Positions 27,061 through 35,514 of a stretch of 64,000 bases of DNA are shown in pieces. Origin of the DNA: a bacterium OM1 bin76 (lineage in GTDB: Bacteria; Actinomycetota; Acidimicrobiia; Spongiisociales; ZC4RG35); the NCBI GenBank assembly GCA_002238785.1, contig MPNA01000007.1, forward strand, positions 79,583-143,582, read 5' to 3'. The notes under the pieces are model-generated. The model was not told the origin of the DNA, searched no databases, and saw only the letters and a list, made by a program, of their open reading frames with translations. Each line of letters starts with the position of its first letter. Position 1 is the stretch's first letter. The translations under genes were made by a program, and so were the position numbers.

Positions 27061-27765
27061 TCAACGGAACAGGTCCTCGGACGCGCTGCGTATCAGGTCG
27101 GTGGCTGCTCCCTCCTCGGTTGGCAGCGACAGGCCGCGCACGATGGCCACGGGGATGCCCCGGGCCTTCCCCTTCACCAGATCTGCTGCGGCTGCGATCT
27201 CGTCGGCCACCGCCACCTCGGTGACTTCGAGGATGCGGTCGTGATCGTCGGGCACCCCCCTCAGATCTCGGATGGGCTTGAATCCGGCCACCCCGATCGC
27301 CACATCGGTGAGACCCCGCCGGAAGGGACGGCCGAAGGTGTCGGTGATCACCACCGCCACCTTCACCTCGAATCGTTGCATCAGCCGGACGCGAAGCCGT
27401 CGGGCGGAACGGTCGGGATCGAGAGGCAGGAGCACCGCCCGGCACGGGCCGGCGTTGGACCGGTCCACTCCGGCGTTGGCGCAGATGAAGCCGTGCCTGG
27501 TCTCAGTGATGACCAGGTCGCCACGCCGTCGCAGGGTGGCCACTGACTCCGATTCCACCAGGTGACGATGGCTATGGGGGCCATCGTCATCCAACTCCAC
27601 CACCCTGCCTTCTGCTTTTGAGACCACTTTGTGGGTGACTACCACCACGTCGCCGGACTCCAGGCCGACCTCGGACGCCGCCAGGGCATCGCCGACCAGC
27701 AGGGCAAGATCGTCGCCCGGGGCGATCTCGGGGAGGCCGGTAATCGGATGGATGGTGATTGTCAC
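27061..27765 (-). CDS. cofE: Coenzyme F420-0:L-glutamate ligase
   Basis: The 234-residue CofE adds gamma-linked glutamates to F420-0 using GTP. Landmarks are GDVVVVTHKVVSKAEGRVVEL, ETRHGFICANAGVDRSNA, VVITDTFGRPFRRGLTDVAIG and ADEIAAAADLVKGKA. The GTG at 27765 overlaps the cofD stop (GTGA). Many actinobacteria carry a CofE-nitroreductase fusion (FbiB); here only the ligase domain is present, so the flavin-reductase step must be encoded elsewhere. Confidence 0.92.
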   Translation of the reverse strand: MTITIHPITGLPEIAPGDDLALLVGDALAASEVGLESGDVVVVTHKVVSKAEGRVVELDDDGPHSHRHLVESESVATLRRRGDLVITETRHGFICANAGVDRSNAGPCRAVLLPLDPDRSARRLRVRLMQRFEVKVAVVITDTFGRPFRRGLTDVAIGVAGFKPIRDLRGVPDDHDRILEVTEVAVADEIAAAADLVKGKARGIPVAIVRGLSLPTEEGAATDLIRSASEDLFR

Positions 27766-28700
27766 AGCAACTCCAGGATCCAGGCGGCGAGACGGGCGGC
27801 CGCCGCCGGTTCTGCGATTCTGGTGTCGGTGGCCCATGCGTCGAGGCCTTCCGCCGCCAGGAGTGGCACGTCCTCTGCATCGCTTTCGTCCAACACCAAG
27901 CCGGTGAGCAGACCTCGGTAGGCCTCCGCCACTCCCCGGTTGCCGGGTGGGAGTCCCAGGCCGGCCATGACCTCCGCGGCGGGACCCTTCAAAGCCTTAC
28001 CTCCAAAGAGGGGACTCACCGCGATCACCTGGGAGGTTCCCTGAAGGGCCTGGCGGATGCCGGGCACCGCCAGGATCGGCCAGATGGACAGAGGAGGGTT
28101 GGAAGGAGCGATGATCACGGCGCGGGCGTCCTCGATGGCCTCCACCACCCCTGGTGCGGCAACGGCCTGGTCGGCGCCATCGAATCTGATCTCAGTGACC
28201 CGATCACGGTGCTGCCTGCGGACGAAGTAGTCCTGGAAGTCCAGCCACTCACCGGATACGGTGCGCACCTTGGTCCGAAGAGTCTGATCGGTGGCCGGGA
28301 GCAGGCCGATGCGTACCCCGAACGCTTCCGCGACCCGTGCCGTCACCCAACTGAGGGATCGGCCTTGTTTGAGCTGCATGGTCCTGAACAGGTTGAGAGC
28401 CAGGTCTTTGTCGCCCAGCAGGAATGTCGTGTCGATCGGAAACCTGGCAAGCGCCTCCATCACCTTCCAGGTCTCCTCGGCCCTTCCCCATCCGTGAGGC
28501 CCCTCCTGTTCAGCGACGGTATAGACCACCGTATCCAGGTCGGGGGAGACCAGGACACCGTAAACCCAGTCGTCGTCACCGGTGTTCACCACCACCGTGG
28601 TCCGGCATTCCTCCAATTGGTTGAAGCCCCTCGCCAGGCGGGCCCCGCCCACTCCCCCGGACAGGAGCACCACCTCGGGGTGATCATAGAGTGCGTTCAT
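27762..28700 (-). CDS. cofD: LPPG:FO 2-phospho-L-lactate transferase
   Basis: This 312-residue protein opens with LLSGGVGGARLARGF, the nucleotide-binding motif of CofD/FbiA. It also shows VVNTGDDDWVYGVLVSPDLDTVVYTVA, FLLGDKDLALNLFRTMQLKQG and IIAPSNPPLSIWPIL. It transfers a phospholactyl (or phosphoenolpyruvyl) group to FO to make F420-0. It is first in the cofD-cofE operon and divergent from the glycosyltransferase gene. The gene pair shows that the host makes F420. Confidence 0.93.
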   Translation of the reverse strand: MNALYDHPEVVLLSGGVGGARLARGFNQLEECRTTVVVNTGDDDWVYGVLVSPDLDTVVYTVAEQEGPHGWGRAEETWKVMEALARFPIDTTFLLGDKDLALNLFRTMQLKQGRSLSWVTARVAEAFGVRIGLLPATDQTLRTKVRTVSGEWLDFQDYFVRRQHRDRVTEIRFDGADQAVAAPGVVEAIEDARAVIIAPSNPPLSIWPILAVPGIRQALQGTSQVIAVSPLFGGKALKGPAAEVMAGLGLPPGNRGVAEAYRGLLTGLVLDESDAEDVPLLAAEGLDAWATDTRIAEPAAAARLAAWILELL

Positions 28701-28734
28701 TGCGGCGTTCTCTCCCTAGCATTGTCGGTTGTTG

Positions 28735-31608
28735 ATGGCCAGCACGACTACCTCTTCCGAACCCGTCGTACGCCCAGTCCGCGTGCCGGGCGTGGCGGTG
28801 GTGATCATGGCGGAAGGCGGGGAGTTTCGCCCAGCCTTGGAGGGCGTCGGGGAACAGGATCGTGACACCAGGTTAATAGTGGTCGGGAAAGGTTCGGAGA
28901 CCAAGCAGGAAGCCGAGGAATCGGGGGCACAGCACTGCGAGTCACTGGATAAGGCCATCAGAGAAGTCCCCGCCGACATCGACTATGTGTGGATTCTGGC
29001 AGGCTCCGCCCAACCTCGGCCCGGGGCGCTGGCGGCCATGCTGCAGGTGGCCGTCGCCCATCAGGTGGCGTTGGTGGGGTCGAAGATCCTGTCGAACCAG
29101 GACAACGAGCGACTGCTGTCGGTGGGAGGCGCCACGGATCTCTTCGGGGTTCCCTCCTCGGGATTGGATGAATCGGAACTGGATTTTGCCCAGTATGACG
29201 TTATCCGGGAGGTTTCCACCCTTTCAACGGTCTCCCTGCTGGCCCGCCGCCGGTTGCTGGCGGTTTTGGGGGGATTCGACGACTCCATCCCTGCGGTATC
29301 CCAGGGGATTGACTTCTGTCAGAGGGTTCGTCTCGCCGGAGGCAGGGTGGCGGTGGCGCCGTCCTCACGGGTGCTCTACCCCCCTGACCGCTTCCCTGGC
29401 TACGGCGACTGGAGAGAGCGGGCGGGACGCATGCGGGCCATGTTCAAGGTGTATCGGATGATCACCTTGGCCTGGGCGATTCCACTCGACATCGTGATCA
29501 ACCTGGCTGAGGGACTGTTCAGCCTGGTGAGGGGAAGGCCCGGCCGAGTAGTGGGATTCCTGGCTGCCATGGGGTTCAGCGTGGCGCGACTTCCTTCCAC
29601 CCTGGCCGCTCGGCGACATTCTCAAAAAACCCGAACCGTCGGGGACGAGGACCTCTTCCGGTACCAGATGACTGGTTCGGTGATCCTGCGCGATGTGGCG
29701 TCGGAGATCGGGGGAAGAATCGGTGATCTCGGCGCCAAGGACCAGTCGTGGACGACGGCCATCACCAAACGGTTGCGCCAGGGAGCGCCTTTGGCCGTTG
29801 TGGTGTCACTTCTGTATCTGATAGCCGCCTCCCGGGGGATCTGGATCGGAGGGTTGCCGGTCACCGGTTTCTCTCTCCCGGTGGGTGATGATCCCGCCGG
29901 TGTCTTGTCCGCCTTCGCGGGGGGATGGAGTGGGGCCGGGTTGGGCACCACCCTCCCTCCCCATCCGGTTGTGGCGATGACAGCCGGTATCCACTGGCTG
30001 GTGAGGGCATGGTCTGGTTCGCAACTGCTGATCACCGCCTTGGCCCTGTGGGCCGGTCTGGTGGGCTCTGCGCGGCTGTTTCGCAGTTCGGGAGTGGGCG
30101 CCGGCGCCTCGTACGTCGGGGGGGTGGTTTACCTGCTGGGTTCCGCTACGGCTTCGGTCCTCTCTCAGGGTTATTGGCCGGCGGTGATCGCCTTGGGCGC
30201 CCTGCCCTGGGGGGTGGTGGCCGCAGTGCGACCCTGGCCGCAGGCCTGGCGGGAACGGGTCGGAGACCTGGCCATGATCGCCTTGGCCTCTGCGGTGTTG
30301 GCGGCGGCTTCGCCGGTGGCGGCGGCCGTGCCGGTGTTGGTGGTCCTGGTGGGTTGGCTGGCCGGCGTCGGATGGTCGTTCTGGTCGCTTTCGAGGGTGA
30401 TGGCAGGCGCCGCGATAGGACTGTCAACGGTGAGTTCCTACCTTTGGGCGAACGGTCTTGATGTTTGGTCGCATGGACCCGCGCTGGCATGGGAGGCGGA
30501 TTGGGTGTTCTGGGCAGTGGTGGGTGTGGCTGGTGTGTTCGCCGTGTTTTTTGGGGGGCGGTTTTTTTTGGGGGGGGGGGGGGGGGGGGGGCGTCTCGTC
30601 GTCGGTGGGGGGGTTGTGGGGGGGGGCGTGGTGTTGGGTGGTGTGTTCGCCGTGTTGTTCGGTGGCCGTTCTTTGCGGGCCGTGGCAGGCATGGGCCTTG
30701 CCTTGTCGGGAGTCGGCTTGTGGGTGGGATCCGCTCCCTTTTGGGAGGTGGCGTTGGGAGGAGCGGTGGTGGCTGCGGTCGGTGGGGGTGTGGTGGCTGC
30801 GGCGGCGGTGGGGTCTGGACGACGCGACCGCGAGGGTCGGCGTCGACTGGGAGGTTTGCTGGCGCTGGTATGCGGGGTGGTGGTGCTCGCCTCCACCGCG
30901 GTGGTGTTGGAAGGGGGGCGGGTAGGTCTGCCGGAGGATCGATGGAGCGGAGAGTTGGATTTTGCTTCCAGTCTGTCTGAGCCCGGGGAGGGAAGCCGGA
31001 TCCTGCTGGTGGGTTCGAAAGGCTCCCTGCCGGGTATGGAAAGGGACGGGGAGGGGTTTTCCTACCGACTCCTGGAGGCAGGACCACCCACTCTGGAACA
31101 GGCTTGGCTGTCGCTCCCGGCGGTTGGAGACCAGGCGCTGGCCGAAGTCCTGCACTCCCTTTCAGTCTCCCGGTCCCTCCGTCCGGGCGAACTCCTGGCG
31201 CCGTTCGGCGTAAGATGGGTGGTCGTTTCCCAGGACACCGGGTTCTCCCAGCGGCTGACCGCCCAGGTGGACCTGCGGGTTCTGTCCGCCAGTGAGGAGG
31301 CCGTCGTGTATGAGAACCTCGTGGCCTTGCCACGGGTGGTCGGTCCCCGGGAGGGCGACTGGGAATCGGTGTCCGCCGACCGGGTGGAGGGCCGCCAATC
31401 CCGGGGAAGGATCCGGATCGCGGACAATGCCCATCCTCGCTGGGGTCCCGACTGGTCCCAGGACTCTTGGTGGAATACCGTGTCCGGAGGGGAAGGAGCC
31501 GCCTATTTCACCCCGTACCAGATGGGACGCGCCCTGGCCTGGTGGGGAGCGATGGCAACTGTCATCCTGGCCGGTCTGGTTTGGTGGGGGAGGGGAGCCT
31601 TCCGATGA
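28735..31608 (+). CDS. Large membrane glycosyltransferase (GT2 domain plus multi-helix domain)
   Basis: The N-terminal ~250 residues are GT2-like: DIDYVWILAGSAQPRPGALA, LLARRRLLAVLGGFDDSI and a second Asp region. The remaining ~700 residues contain at least ten membrane helices and a C-terminal exodomain ending in a last helix. This size and position next to cofD and DUF5719 match the conserved actinobacterial wall-glycan glycosyltransferase. ATG 28735 is preferred over TTG 28729. A 22-G run at 30570-30591 encodes part of a poly-Gly stretch inside the membrane domain and keeps the frame at this length only. The ATGA overlap couples it to DUF5719. Confidence 0.85.
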   Translation: MASTTTSSEPVVRPVRVPGVAVVIMAEGGEFRPALEGVGEQDRDTRLIVVGKGSETKQEAEESGAQHCESLDKAIREVPADIDYVWILAGSAQPRPGALAAMLQVAVAHQVALVGSKILSNQDNERLLSVGGATDLFGVPSSGLDESELDFAQYDVIREVSTLSTVSLLARRRLLAVLGGFDDSIPAVSQGIDFCQRVRLAGGRVAVAPSSRVLYPPDRFPGYGDWRERAGRMRAMFKVYRMITLAWAIPLDIVINLAEGLFSLVRGRPGRVVGFLAAMGFSVARLPSTLAARRHSQKTRTVGDEDLFRYQMTGSVILRDVASEIGGRIGDLGAKDQSWTTAITKRLRQGAPLAVVVSLLYLIAASRGIWIGGLPVTGFSLPVGDDPAGVLSAFAGGWSGAGLGTTLPPHPVVAMTAGIHWLVRAWSGSQLLITALALWAGLVGSARLFRSSGVGAGASYVGGVVYLLGSATASVLSQGYWPAVIALGALPWGVVAAVRPWPQAWRERVGDLAMIALASAVLAAASPVAAAVPVLVVLVGWLAGVGWSFWSLSRVMAGAAIGLSTVSSYLWANGLDVWSHGPALAWEADWVFWAVVGVAGVFAVFFGGRFFLGGGGGGGRLVVGGGVVGGGVVLGGVFAVLFGGRSLRAVAGMGLALSGVGLWVGSAPFWEVALGGAVVAAVGGGVVAAAAVGSGRRDREGRRRLGGLLALVCGVVVLASTAVVLEGGRVGLPEDRWSGELDFASSLSEPGEGSRILLVGSKGSLPGMERDGEGFSYRLLEAGPPTLEQAWLSLPAVGDQALAEVLHSLSVSRSLRPGELLAPFGVRWVVVSQDTGFSQRLTAQVDLRVLSASEEAVVYENLVALPRVVGPREGDWESVSADRVEGRQSRGRIRIADNAHPRWGPDWSQDSWWNTVSGGEGAAYFTPYQMGRALAWWGAMATVILAGLVWWGRGAFR
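30562..30591. repeat. T8-G22 homopolymer tract inside the glycosyltransferase gene
   Basis: Eight T residues are directly followed by 22 G residues, with further G runs of 7-9 within the next 70 bases. Flanking copies of GTGTGTTCGCCGTGTT at about 30533 and 30640 suggest local duplication. Such a run is highly slippage-prone and also error-prone in assembly. Confidence 0.9.
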
Positions 31609-32906
31609 GAGGAGTTGCCGTCGGCTTGCTGGGGCTGGTCTTGGGGCTTTTGACGTGGGCGATCGCCATGGAGCCCTCTGCGGTCCCTTCTCCGGAGGCG
31701 GTTGACATCCCCGCACCCGAGGGAGCCGATCATCTGGTCTGTCCACTCACCGACTTCATCCGCTCCGATACCCAGGTGGCGCTGATGGCATCGAGGGGAG
31801 GGAGCGTGGATCTGTGGGACGTCTCCGGTGGCGCGTGGGCATCTTTTGGCGAGGCCGATCTGGGCGATACGGGAGGTTGGGTGGGCGAGGTGCCATCAGG
31901 TTTGGGTGTCCTGCTGGTGGAGAGCGGGTCGACAGGTTCGGGGGCGGGGATGACCAACAACGCCACCCAGGCGATATCCAGTTGGGGGTGCGGGGAGTCG
32001 TCGGAGACTCTGATGGCCCTGGGTGGTTCCACCCTCGCCGACCAACGGCTGGACCTGGTTCTCTACAACCCGTACATCTGGGATGCTTCCGCACGGGTGG
32101 AGATCATCAGCGAGTTGGGAGAGGACACGCCTCCGAACCTGCAGGAGATCTTCGTGGCTGCCGGTAAAGCGGTGAAAGTCAGTCTGGACGAGCCGTTGCG
32201 CCTCCGCAGGTCCCTGGGGCTTCGGGCGACTTCCTCCCCGGGCAAGGTGGCGCTTCTTTTGCAGCAGACCGGAAACGGGGACACCGCGATGATTGAGGGA
32301 GTCATCCCCCACACCGACTGGTGGTTGCCGGTTCCCGATTTGGGACAGGCGGAGACGTACCTGCTGATGGCTTCTCCTTCCGGTTCTTCTTTTACCTATC
32401 GGGTTGACCTGATGACCGAGACAGGGCTGATCGTCGGGTTTGTGGAGGACGAATACCTACCCGGCCAGTTGATTGAGACTCGGCTCTCGGAGTTTCCGGA
32501 TGGCGTCACCGGAATCGGCGTGTCGAGCACGGTTGGCATGGTGGCCGGGTTGAGATTAGAGGGTGAGGGCCTGCTTGCCGTGGGACCGGGAGCACGGGGG
32601 ACATCCGCCCGTTGGTTCCTCCCGGGGGCAGGCGACAACGAGGAGAGACTCAACGTGGCGTGGCTGTTGAATCCCTCGGGTCTACCGGTGTCGGTGTCGG
32701 TTTCGGGCGTCGCCGAGGGCGCCTTCTCATTCAACGTGACAATCTCTTCGGAGTCGGTGCTGCCTTTTGACCTGGGAAGACTCAGCGGACTGGCGGAAGA
32801 CCTTCCCGGCTACCTGGTGGATGCTGACGGGGAGATTGCCGTGGTGTGGACCTCCCAACTGGACAGCGGCGCCGGTTCGTACGTAGCGGGATCCCCGGTG
32901 GATTGA
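31605..32906 (+). CDS. DUF5719-family secreted/membrane-anchored protein
   Basis: I start at ATG 31605, overlapping the glycosyltransferase stop by 4 bp. One N-terminal helix (GLLGLVLGLLTWAIAM) leads to a ~400-residue beta-rich exodomain. There are two Cys (LVCPL and WGCGE), possibly a disulfide. DUF5719 proteins sit beside this glycosyltransferase across Actinobacteria, implying a joint envelope role. Their biochemical function is not known. The stop shares a base with the pgi start. Confidence 0.75.
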   Translation: MRGVAVGLLGLVLGLLTWAIAMEPSAVPSPEAVDIPAPEGADHLVCPLTDFIRSDTQVALMASRGGSVDLWDVSGGAWASFGEADLGDTGGWVGEVPSGLGVLLVESGSTGSGAGMTNNATQAISSWGCGESSETLMALGGSTLADQRLDLVLYNPYIWDASARVEIISELGEDTPPNLQEIFVAAGKAVKVSLDEPLRLRRSLGLRATSSPGKVALLLQQTGNGDTAMIEGVIPHTDWWLPVPDLGQAETYLLMASPSGSSFTYRVDLMTETGLIVGFVEDEYLPGQLIETRLSEFPDGVTGIGVSSTVGMVAGLRLEGEGLLAVGPGARGTSARWFLPGAGDNEERLNVAWLLNPSGLPVSVSVSGVAEGAFSFNVTISSESVLPFDLGRLSGLAEDLPGYLVDADGEIAVVWTSQLDSGAGSYVAGSPVD

Positions 32907-34504
32907 TGTCTGTCAACTTCCCCCGCTACTCCGACCGCCTCTTGAGTCTGCAACCGCGAGAGCGAGCTCACCGACGCTGGCGGTCGGCTGGATTGGTGGA
33001 GAGGCTGTGGGCCCGCCACCCGTCGGTGTGGGGGGCGGCGGCCCCGTCGGCAGGTCAGAGGTTGGGATGGCTGGATCTTCCCCGGACCATGGCTCCCCAT
33101 CTGGGGGCGTTTGCCCGGATGGCTGAAGGATTGATCTCCGAGGGGACGCAAGACGTGGTGCTGATGGGAATGGGGGGATCGAGCCTGGCGCCCGAGGTGT
33201 TCGCCTCGGTATTCGGCTCTGCTCCGGGCCATCCCCGCCTCTCGGTCATCGACTCCACGCATCCTGAGGCCGTCACCTCCCTGAGAAATCGAATAGATCC
33301 GACCCGGACCTTCTTTGTGGTGTCCTCCAAGTCGGGGACCACGGTGGAGACCCTGTCGTTCTTCCGGTATTTCTGGAAGCAGTGTTCCGAAGACGGAGCA
33401 CGATTTGCAGCCATCACCGATCGAGGCACTCCGCTGGACAGGCTGGCGCGGGAGAAGGGCTTCCGGGCGGTATTCAACGCACCAAGTGACGTGGGAGGGC
33501 GATTCTCGGCCTTCAGTGTGTTCGGGCTGGTTCCCGCCGCTCTGATCGGGGTCGACCTTCCAGAACTGTTGGCAAGAGCCCGGCAGATGGCAGAGAGCGG
33601 TCGCGGTGATCCGGAGGACAACCCGGCGGTGGGACTGGGGTTGACGATGGGAGCCGCAGCGGTGTCCGGGATGGACAAGATCACCCTGTGCACTTCCACA
33701 AGCCTGTCGGCTTTTCCTGCCTGGATGGAGCAGTTGGTTGCCGAGAGTCTCGGCAAGGACGGCCGGGGCATAGTGCCAGTCGCAGGTGAGCCGGTCCTGG
33801 CCGTCGGCTCGTACGGGTCGGATCGGATCATCTCCACCTGGCAGGTAGCCGGCGATGACCGGGTGCGAATTCCCGGTGGTGAGGATATCCACATCCGGAT
33901 GGCGGATCAACTGGATCTGGGCGCCGAGCTTTTTCGAGCCGAGTTGGCGGTGGCATCAGCGGGTGAGGTGCTGGGTGTCAACCCCTTTGACCAACCCGAC
34001 GTGGAGGATGCCAAACGCTTGGCGTCGAAAGCGATGAGCCGCCCAGGCGGGGTGACCCGGGTTGACCTGGCGCCCGCCCAATCAACCCGAGCCCGGGAGA
34101 TGGTCGCGGGGTTGGTGGGCGGCTTGAAGTCTGGCGAGTACCTGGGAATCCATGCCTACCTTCCGCCCGACCCCGCCATCGACAGGGACATCGCACAGTT
34201 CCGGCGGCAGGTCACCGAGTTGAGGGGCGTGGCCACCACCTTCGGATACGGTCCCCGGTTTCTTCACTCCACGGGGCAGGTCCACAAAGGGGGTCCTCCC
34301 GGAGGAGTGTTCATTCAGATAGTGGACGACCCCCAGGTCAAATTGAAGGTGCCCGGCGCGGAATATGGTTTCGGCAAGATGATCTCGGCCCAGGCGGAAG
34401 GGGATTACGCGGCCCTTCGGGGAGCGGGCCGCCGAGTGATTCGCCTCTCGGTGGGTTCGGACAGGTCCGGTGGCCTGCAGGCGATGAAAGAAATCCTCAC
34501 TTGA
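32906..34504 (+). CDS. pgi: Glucose-6-phosphate isomerase, SIS-domain type
   Basis: The start at ATG 32906 overlaps the DUF5719 stop by one base. The ~532-residue protein has two SIS lobes: MGMGGSSLAPEVFA, DSTHPEAVTSL, VVSSKSGTTVETLSFFRYF, FSAFSVFGLVPAALIG, and at the C-end YGPRFLHSTGQVHKGG. This pattern resembles the isomerase part of the transaldolase/isomerase fusion, and here it is stand-alone. It interconverts glucose-6-P and fructose-6-P. It ends the envelope-gene operon and shares its last bases with a TTG-started ORF in the whiB leader. Confidence 0.88.
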   Translation: MSVNFPRYSDRLLSLQPRERAHRRWRSAGLVERLWARHPSVWGAAAPSAGQRLGWLDLPRTMAPHLGAFARMAEGLISEGTQDVVLMGMGGSSLAPEVFASVFGSAPGHPRLSVIDSTHPEAVTSLRNRIDPTRTFFVVSSKSGTTVETLSFFRYFWKQCSEDGARFAAITDRGTPLDRLAREKGFRAVFNAPSDVGGRFSAFSVFGLVPAALIGVDLPELLARARQMAESGRGDPEDNPAVGLGLTMGAAAVSGMDKITLCTSTSLSAFPAWMEQLVAESLGKDGRGIVPVAGEPVLAVGSYGSDRIISTWQVAGDDRVRIPGGEDIHIRMADQLDLGAELFRAELAVASAGEVLGVNPFDQPDVEDAKRLASKAMSRPGGVTRVDLAPAQSTRAREMVAGLVGGLKSGEYLGIHAYLPPDPAIDRDIAQFRRQVTELRGVATTFGYGPRFLHSTGQVHKGGPPGGVFIQIVDDPQVKLKVPGAEYGFGKMISAQAEGDYAALRGAGRRVIRLSVGSDRSGGLQAMKEILT

Positions 34505-34537
34505 AAGCAAACCACCGAAATGGGAAGAAAAAGGGAA

Positions 34538-34825
34538 ACGAAAACGTTTTAATTGTGTCATACTTAATAGAGAGGCCCCGAACGGAAGTTAAGGCCCTAG
34601 CCAGAAGAGGAGCAGATTTGAAGCACTACGTAGCACAGGAGATGGGATCGCCATCCGTGCGTGCTTGGACGATCCTTACCTCCAGCCATGTAGCGCACCC
34701 AAGCGCGAAGCATGGTGCGGCGATTATCACAAGACAGGGCGCGCACCGCAAGCCTATGACCTGACCGACGGACTGCCATCGCTTGCGGAGCCGCCGGAAG
34801 GCGGCTCTTTTGTTTGGAGAATGAA
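34538..34825 (+). promoter_or_regulatory. Probable attenuator leader of the WhiB7-like gene
   Basis: After pgi the sequence turns AT-rich (AAAACGTTTTAATTG and TACTTAAT at 34541-34568), a likely promoter zone. About 230 bases of structured leader follow. An ORF open from GTG 34556 (or TTG 34501) runs to a TGA at about 34764, about 25 bases before a terminator. The intrinsic terminator at 34788-34815 lies only 10 bases before the whiB start. This layout (AT-rich promoter, upstream ORF, terminator, whiB) matches the known whiB7 leader, where ribosome stalling lifts termination. That the mechanism works here is inference. Confidence 0.6.
34788..34815 (+). terminator. Intrinsic terminator within the whiB leader
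   Basis: A perfect 8-bp GC-rich stem (GAGCCGCC/GGCGGCTC) with a GGAA loop is followed by TTTTGTTT. It is the best rho-independent terminator in the window and stands immediately upstream of the whiB ribosome site. Confidence 0.85.
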
Positions 34826-35185
34826 ATGAATCAAAAAACCCGACTCGAAATCTTAAGACAGACGATGGAGCAAAATGGCGCCTGCTATGGCACTGGCGAC
34901 ACTCAAAGCTTCTTCACCAACGAGAGCAAAGCCGTGCGGGTGGCCCAGTTGATCTGCGGTTCCTGCCCGATGCAAGCCCGGTCGGCCTGCCTCGAATACG
35001 CCCTGACCACCGGCATGGAGTACGGGGTGTGGGGAGGCATTCTCTTCTGGGACGGCGATGCCTACTACCGGAAGAGACCCCCCGGTCGCCCCAGGGCCGA
35101 CGAAGCCTCCCTCCCGGTGGAAGCTTCCAAAGAGGAACTGTGGGATCTGGTGCACAAGCTGACACCCATGGAAAAGAGCGCTTGA
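34826..35185 (+). CDS. whiB7: WhiB7-like transcriptional regulator (Fe-S, AT-hook)
   Basis: This 119-residue protein has four cysteines (C20, C44, C47, C55) for a 4Fe-4S cluster, then GVWGG (68-72), which contacts the primary sigma factor. The basic RKRPPGRPRAD (82-92) resembles the AT-hook that sets WhiB7 apart from other WhiB proteins. The last cysteine pair is spaced by 7 residues, not the usual 5. ATG 34826 is preferred over TTG 34814 because GGAGA lies 5-10 bases upstream. WhiB7 proteins activate intrinsic antibiotic-resistance genes; function here is inferred from motifs and the attenuator leader. Confidence 0.78.
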   Translation: MNQKTRLEILRQTMEQNGACYGTGDTQSFFTNESKAVRVAQLICGSCPMQARSACLEYALTTGMEYGVWGGILFWDGDAYYRKRPPGRPRADEASLPVEASKEELWDLVHKLTPMEKSA

Positions 35186-35214
35186 TTCCAGGCCGTAAAA
35201 TGGGTAGGCAGCAG

Positions 35215-35287
35215 GGCGTTTAGCTCAGATGGGAGAGCGCTTCCCTTACAAGGAAGAGGTCGGCGGTTCGATTCCGTCAACGCCCAC
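35215..35287 (+). tRNA. tRNA-Val (UAC anticodon)
   Basis: The 73-nt cloverleaf has acceptor arms GGGCGTT/AACGCCC, a D-arm around TAGCTCAGATGGGAGAGCG, an anticodon stem CTTCC/GGAAG with loop CTTACAA (anticodon TAC), and a T-arm with GTTCGATTC. The genomic 3' end reads ACCC, so CCA is not fully encoded. Its 3' end overlaps the proposed left attachment site of the adjacent element. Confidence 0.95.
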
Positions 35288-35514
35288 CCCCCTATGGGCA
35301 GTCTGCGATTTATTTAAATTTCGTTGGCGATTTAGGACGCTGACAGGCTGTTTTACTCGTTTTGGGTTGGTTTTGGGGGTTTTGGCCGTTTCGGAGGGGG
35401 CTGTGGCCTAGCTGGGGGCTTTTTGGTGGTTTCCGGGGGTGGGGTTCGGGGTTTCGGGGCGCGGCAAAGCCGACAGCGGGGTTGGTTGCTGTCGGTGCTG
35501 GGTCTCGGGGTGTG
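35288..35514. other. G/T-rich non-coding end region of the element
   Basis: It includes the 36-bp repeat at 35360-35395, whose second copy is at 40152-40186 in the same orientation with one G missing. A perfect 8-bp hairpin (CCGACAGC/GCTGTCGG, 35470-35495) lies just downstream of the leftward transposase gene and may terminate it. Confidence 0.5.

Noticed and set aside
30146-31333. 395-codon minus-strand Pro/Arg-rich frame
   Set aside because: It is the antisense of the glycosyltransferase gene, generated by its G-rich tract.
34590-34810. tmRNA, RNase P or 6S RNA in the whiB leader
   Set aside because: None of the diagnostic sequence blocks of these RNAs is present. The terminator and position fit an attenuator.
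34590-34829. Cys-containing frame in the whiB leader, possible small protein
   Set aside because: It has no start codon and runs through the terminator. The leader interpretation explains the region better.
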